From contig JBBRZE010000003.1 of the NCBI GenBank assembly GCA_038236995.1, positions 62,001-126,000 of the forward strand: a DNA stretch of 64,000 bases. The letters are read 5' to 3'. The DNA is from JAAFHB01 sp038236995 (GTDB lineage Bacteria > Bacteroidota > Bacteroidia > Bacteroidales > Prolixibacteraceae). A program made the translations under genes and the position numbers. The notes below the pieces were generated by a model, which was not told the origin of the DNA, searched no databases, and saw only the letters and a list, made by a program, of their open reading frames with translations. Each line of letters starts with the position of its first letter. Within the stretch, counting starts at the first letter, position 1. Shown here one piece after another: positions 62,724 through 64,000 of this stretch.

Positions 62724-64000
62724 TTATTTCAATAATGATTTAATACTTTCCGGTAAAGATGAAACCTTAAAACCAAGATGTGGTAAAATCTCATCTTGGA
62801 TAATTTCTTTTGATATTCCCGTAGTTAGTAGTTGGACAATGCTATTTTCTAGTTCATTTATTCCAATCCCATCCTTTTCTTCTATCCCAACGAAATCTTT
62901 ATCTTCGTGTACTCGCCTAATACTATTAATTCTTGTATTAATCATATGAAAAATCAGATTTAACTTCGAATTTTGATTTTTACTTAAACTTTCCTGTAGA
63001 TTTTTGACAAGGGGAAAATTGTTGTTAATTTCAAGTATTGAACCTTTATTAGAGTTACTTCTATCGAATAGCTGAGTGTGATTTTGGGATTTATCGTTAG
63101 AAAATTTTCGAATGCCTCTGTTATAATATTCCCTTTCAGCCTCTATCTTTAATTCTTCCGTATAGTTTTCAAAAGCAACTCTCAATTCGTGCGGAATTGA
63201 TATCTGAGACTTTGCCACATTTAAATGTAAAAGATGATCTACTTTATTTCCAACTTCAACCCGAAGACGAGCTAATTGTAACCTTGGTGCTTTTTTTATA
63301 ATTCCATTCCATCCCCCAAATAAAATAATCCGGTCAGCTCTGTAGATATACATGCCCTCCATGTCCATTAATCCCCGATAACGCGTAGTCCATTTTGAAA
63401 GTCCATTGTTTGCTTCATTAATACTCCTTGATGGCAGAACAAAACCTTCTATTTTAATCACATCCGATCTAAATTGGCTTTGCTTTGGCTCAATCTGTCT
63501 GAAATCTTTTTCTTCTTCGGGGAATGGATTAAATGATTTAACGTGGATATTATTAATTCTAATTTGAATTGGGTTATTTGATCTTTCCAAAAAGCGATGA
63601 AGGACTAAGGATAAGTAATCAGCAGTAACTTCATTTATTTCCCTTTTCAATGCTTCCTTTCTGTTACCTTCTTTTATATAACTTTCAAACTTATATAGTC
63701 CATCCCAAACAATTATTGTATTTGCATTGTAATCATCAAATCCCCCCAGATATTCATTTGATAATTTTCGATATTGAGATATCAAATCGTTAATTTCAGA
63801 CTCATTATTTACTATGATTTTCCAACCATTCAGTTTTAAATAGTCAACATCCCAAGTTCGAGCATTGAATTTGACTTGCCCTTTCGGTTTTGATAATACT
63901 GTAAATTTTCTAGTTTGAGAGAATGAGGCAGTTTTCATTCCTAATCCGAACCTACCTAAATCTTTAGCATTCCTTTTATTGTCCGGGGAATTACTTGGGA
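62724..64000 (-). CDS. GHKL (MutL/MORC/Hsp90-like) ATPase, 5' end outside the window
   Basis: Open from the right edge to the stop at 62724. The first ATG visible (63938) is not the start: the frame continues upstream as KDLGRFGLGMKTASFSQ, the glycine-rich ATP-lid motif of GHKL ATPases, running off at base 64000. The N- and DxGxG-type boxes therefore lie beyond the window. The remaining 425 residues contain a transducer-like region (HLHLNVAKSQISIPHELRVAF) and a linker and C-terminal helices. First gene of the operon seen here; it likely acts as a conformational ATP switch with the Z1 helicase. Confidence 0.9.
   Translation of the reverse strand, partial: PSNSPDNKRNAKDLGRFGLGMKTASFSQTRKFTVLSKPKGQVKFNARTWDVDYLKLNGWKIIVNNESEINDLISQYRKLSNEYLGGFDDYNANTIIVWDGLYKFESYIKEGNRKEALKREINEVTADYLSLVLHRFLERSNNPIQIRINNIHVKSFNPFPEEEKDFRQIEPKQSQFRSDVIKIEGFVLPSRSINEANNGLSKWTTRYRGLMDMEGMYIYRADRIILFGGWNGIIKKAPRLQLARLRVEVGNKVDHLLHLNVAKSQISIPHELRVAFENYTEELKIEAEREYYNRGIRKFSNDKSQNHTQLFDRSNSNKGSILEINNNFPLVKNLQESLSKNQNSKLNLIFHMINTRINSIRRVHEDKDFVGIEEKDGIGINELENSIVQLLTTGISKEIIQDEILPHLGFKVSSLPESIKSLLK

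Overview
The window comes from a Bacteroidota chromosome, probably Bacteroidales/Marinilabiliales-like. The evidence is TonB receptors with carboxypeptidase-like N-domains, a bacterial serine palmitoyltransferase, a type IX secretion lipoprotein-type gene (PorD/DUF4835) in the usual bamD-rpoZ-coaBC-porD-recN block, -7 promoter boxes of the TAnnTTTG type, and no clear Shine-Dalgarno sequences. Most of it is ordinary chromosome of moderate GC. The last 8 kb (about 55.9-64 kb) is visibly more AT-rich.

Region by region. 0-11 kb: the tail of one gene, a secreted unknown protein, an M28 aminopeptidase with a PDZ domain, a LolA-like/FtsX/FtsX/ATPase/outer-membrane-barrel export operon, and a glycosyltransferase paired with an LpxH-like phosphoesterase. 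11-13 kb: two tandem DUF1508 proteins, a 21-bp tandem repeat and an unknown gene. 13.3-27.6 kb: a complete phosphate-starvation locus. It holds a TonB receptor with a partner lipoprotein, a one-domain secreted protein, a porin, PstS-PstC-PstA-PstB-PhoU, and a PhoB/PhoR-type two-component pair. Four promoters in it share one geometry: TGTAAY direct repeats every 11 bp, with a -7 box starting exactly 16 bp after the start of the last repeat. 27.6-37.8 kb: cysH, an antitoxin whose RelE-type toxin is cut by a stop at codon 3, fabI, recN, porD, coaBC (split by a 10-A run), rpoZ, bamD, serine palmitoyltransferase and trxB. 38-40.2 kb: tRNA-Pro(GGG), a flavin oxidoreductase and decayed gene fragments. 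40.2-52.7 kb: a VOC/RibD/GyrI-like cluster divergent from a GlxA regulator, a serine hydrolase, a polysaccharide deacetylase, lipoproteins, a dienelactone hydrolase, an anaerobic sulfatase-maturase and an alcohol dehydrogenase. 53-54.3 kb: a 42-bp (2 x 21) tandem repeat and an unknown gene.

54.4-55.6 kb has no convincing gene. It holds five tandem units of about 220 bp, each with its own promoter, a short variable leader, a nearly constant GC-rich hairpin with a T-tract, and a conserved, foldable tail. This looks like a tandem family of sibling small RNAs and is the most novel element here.

55.9-64 kb is a tightly packed minus-strand operon: GHKL (MutL/MORC-like) ATPase, Z1 helicase-like ATPase, PD-(D/E)XK nuclease and AIPR protein. 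It is a probable phage-defence/restriction-type system that runs off the right edge. The ATPase is incomplete because its start, and any methyltransferase, lies beyond base 64000.
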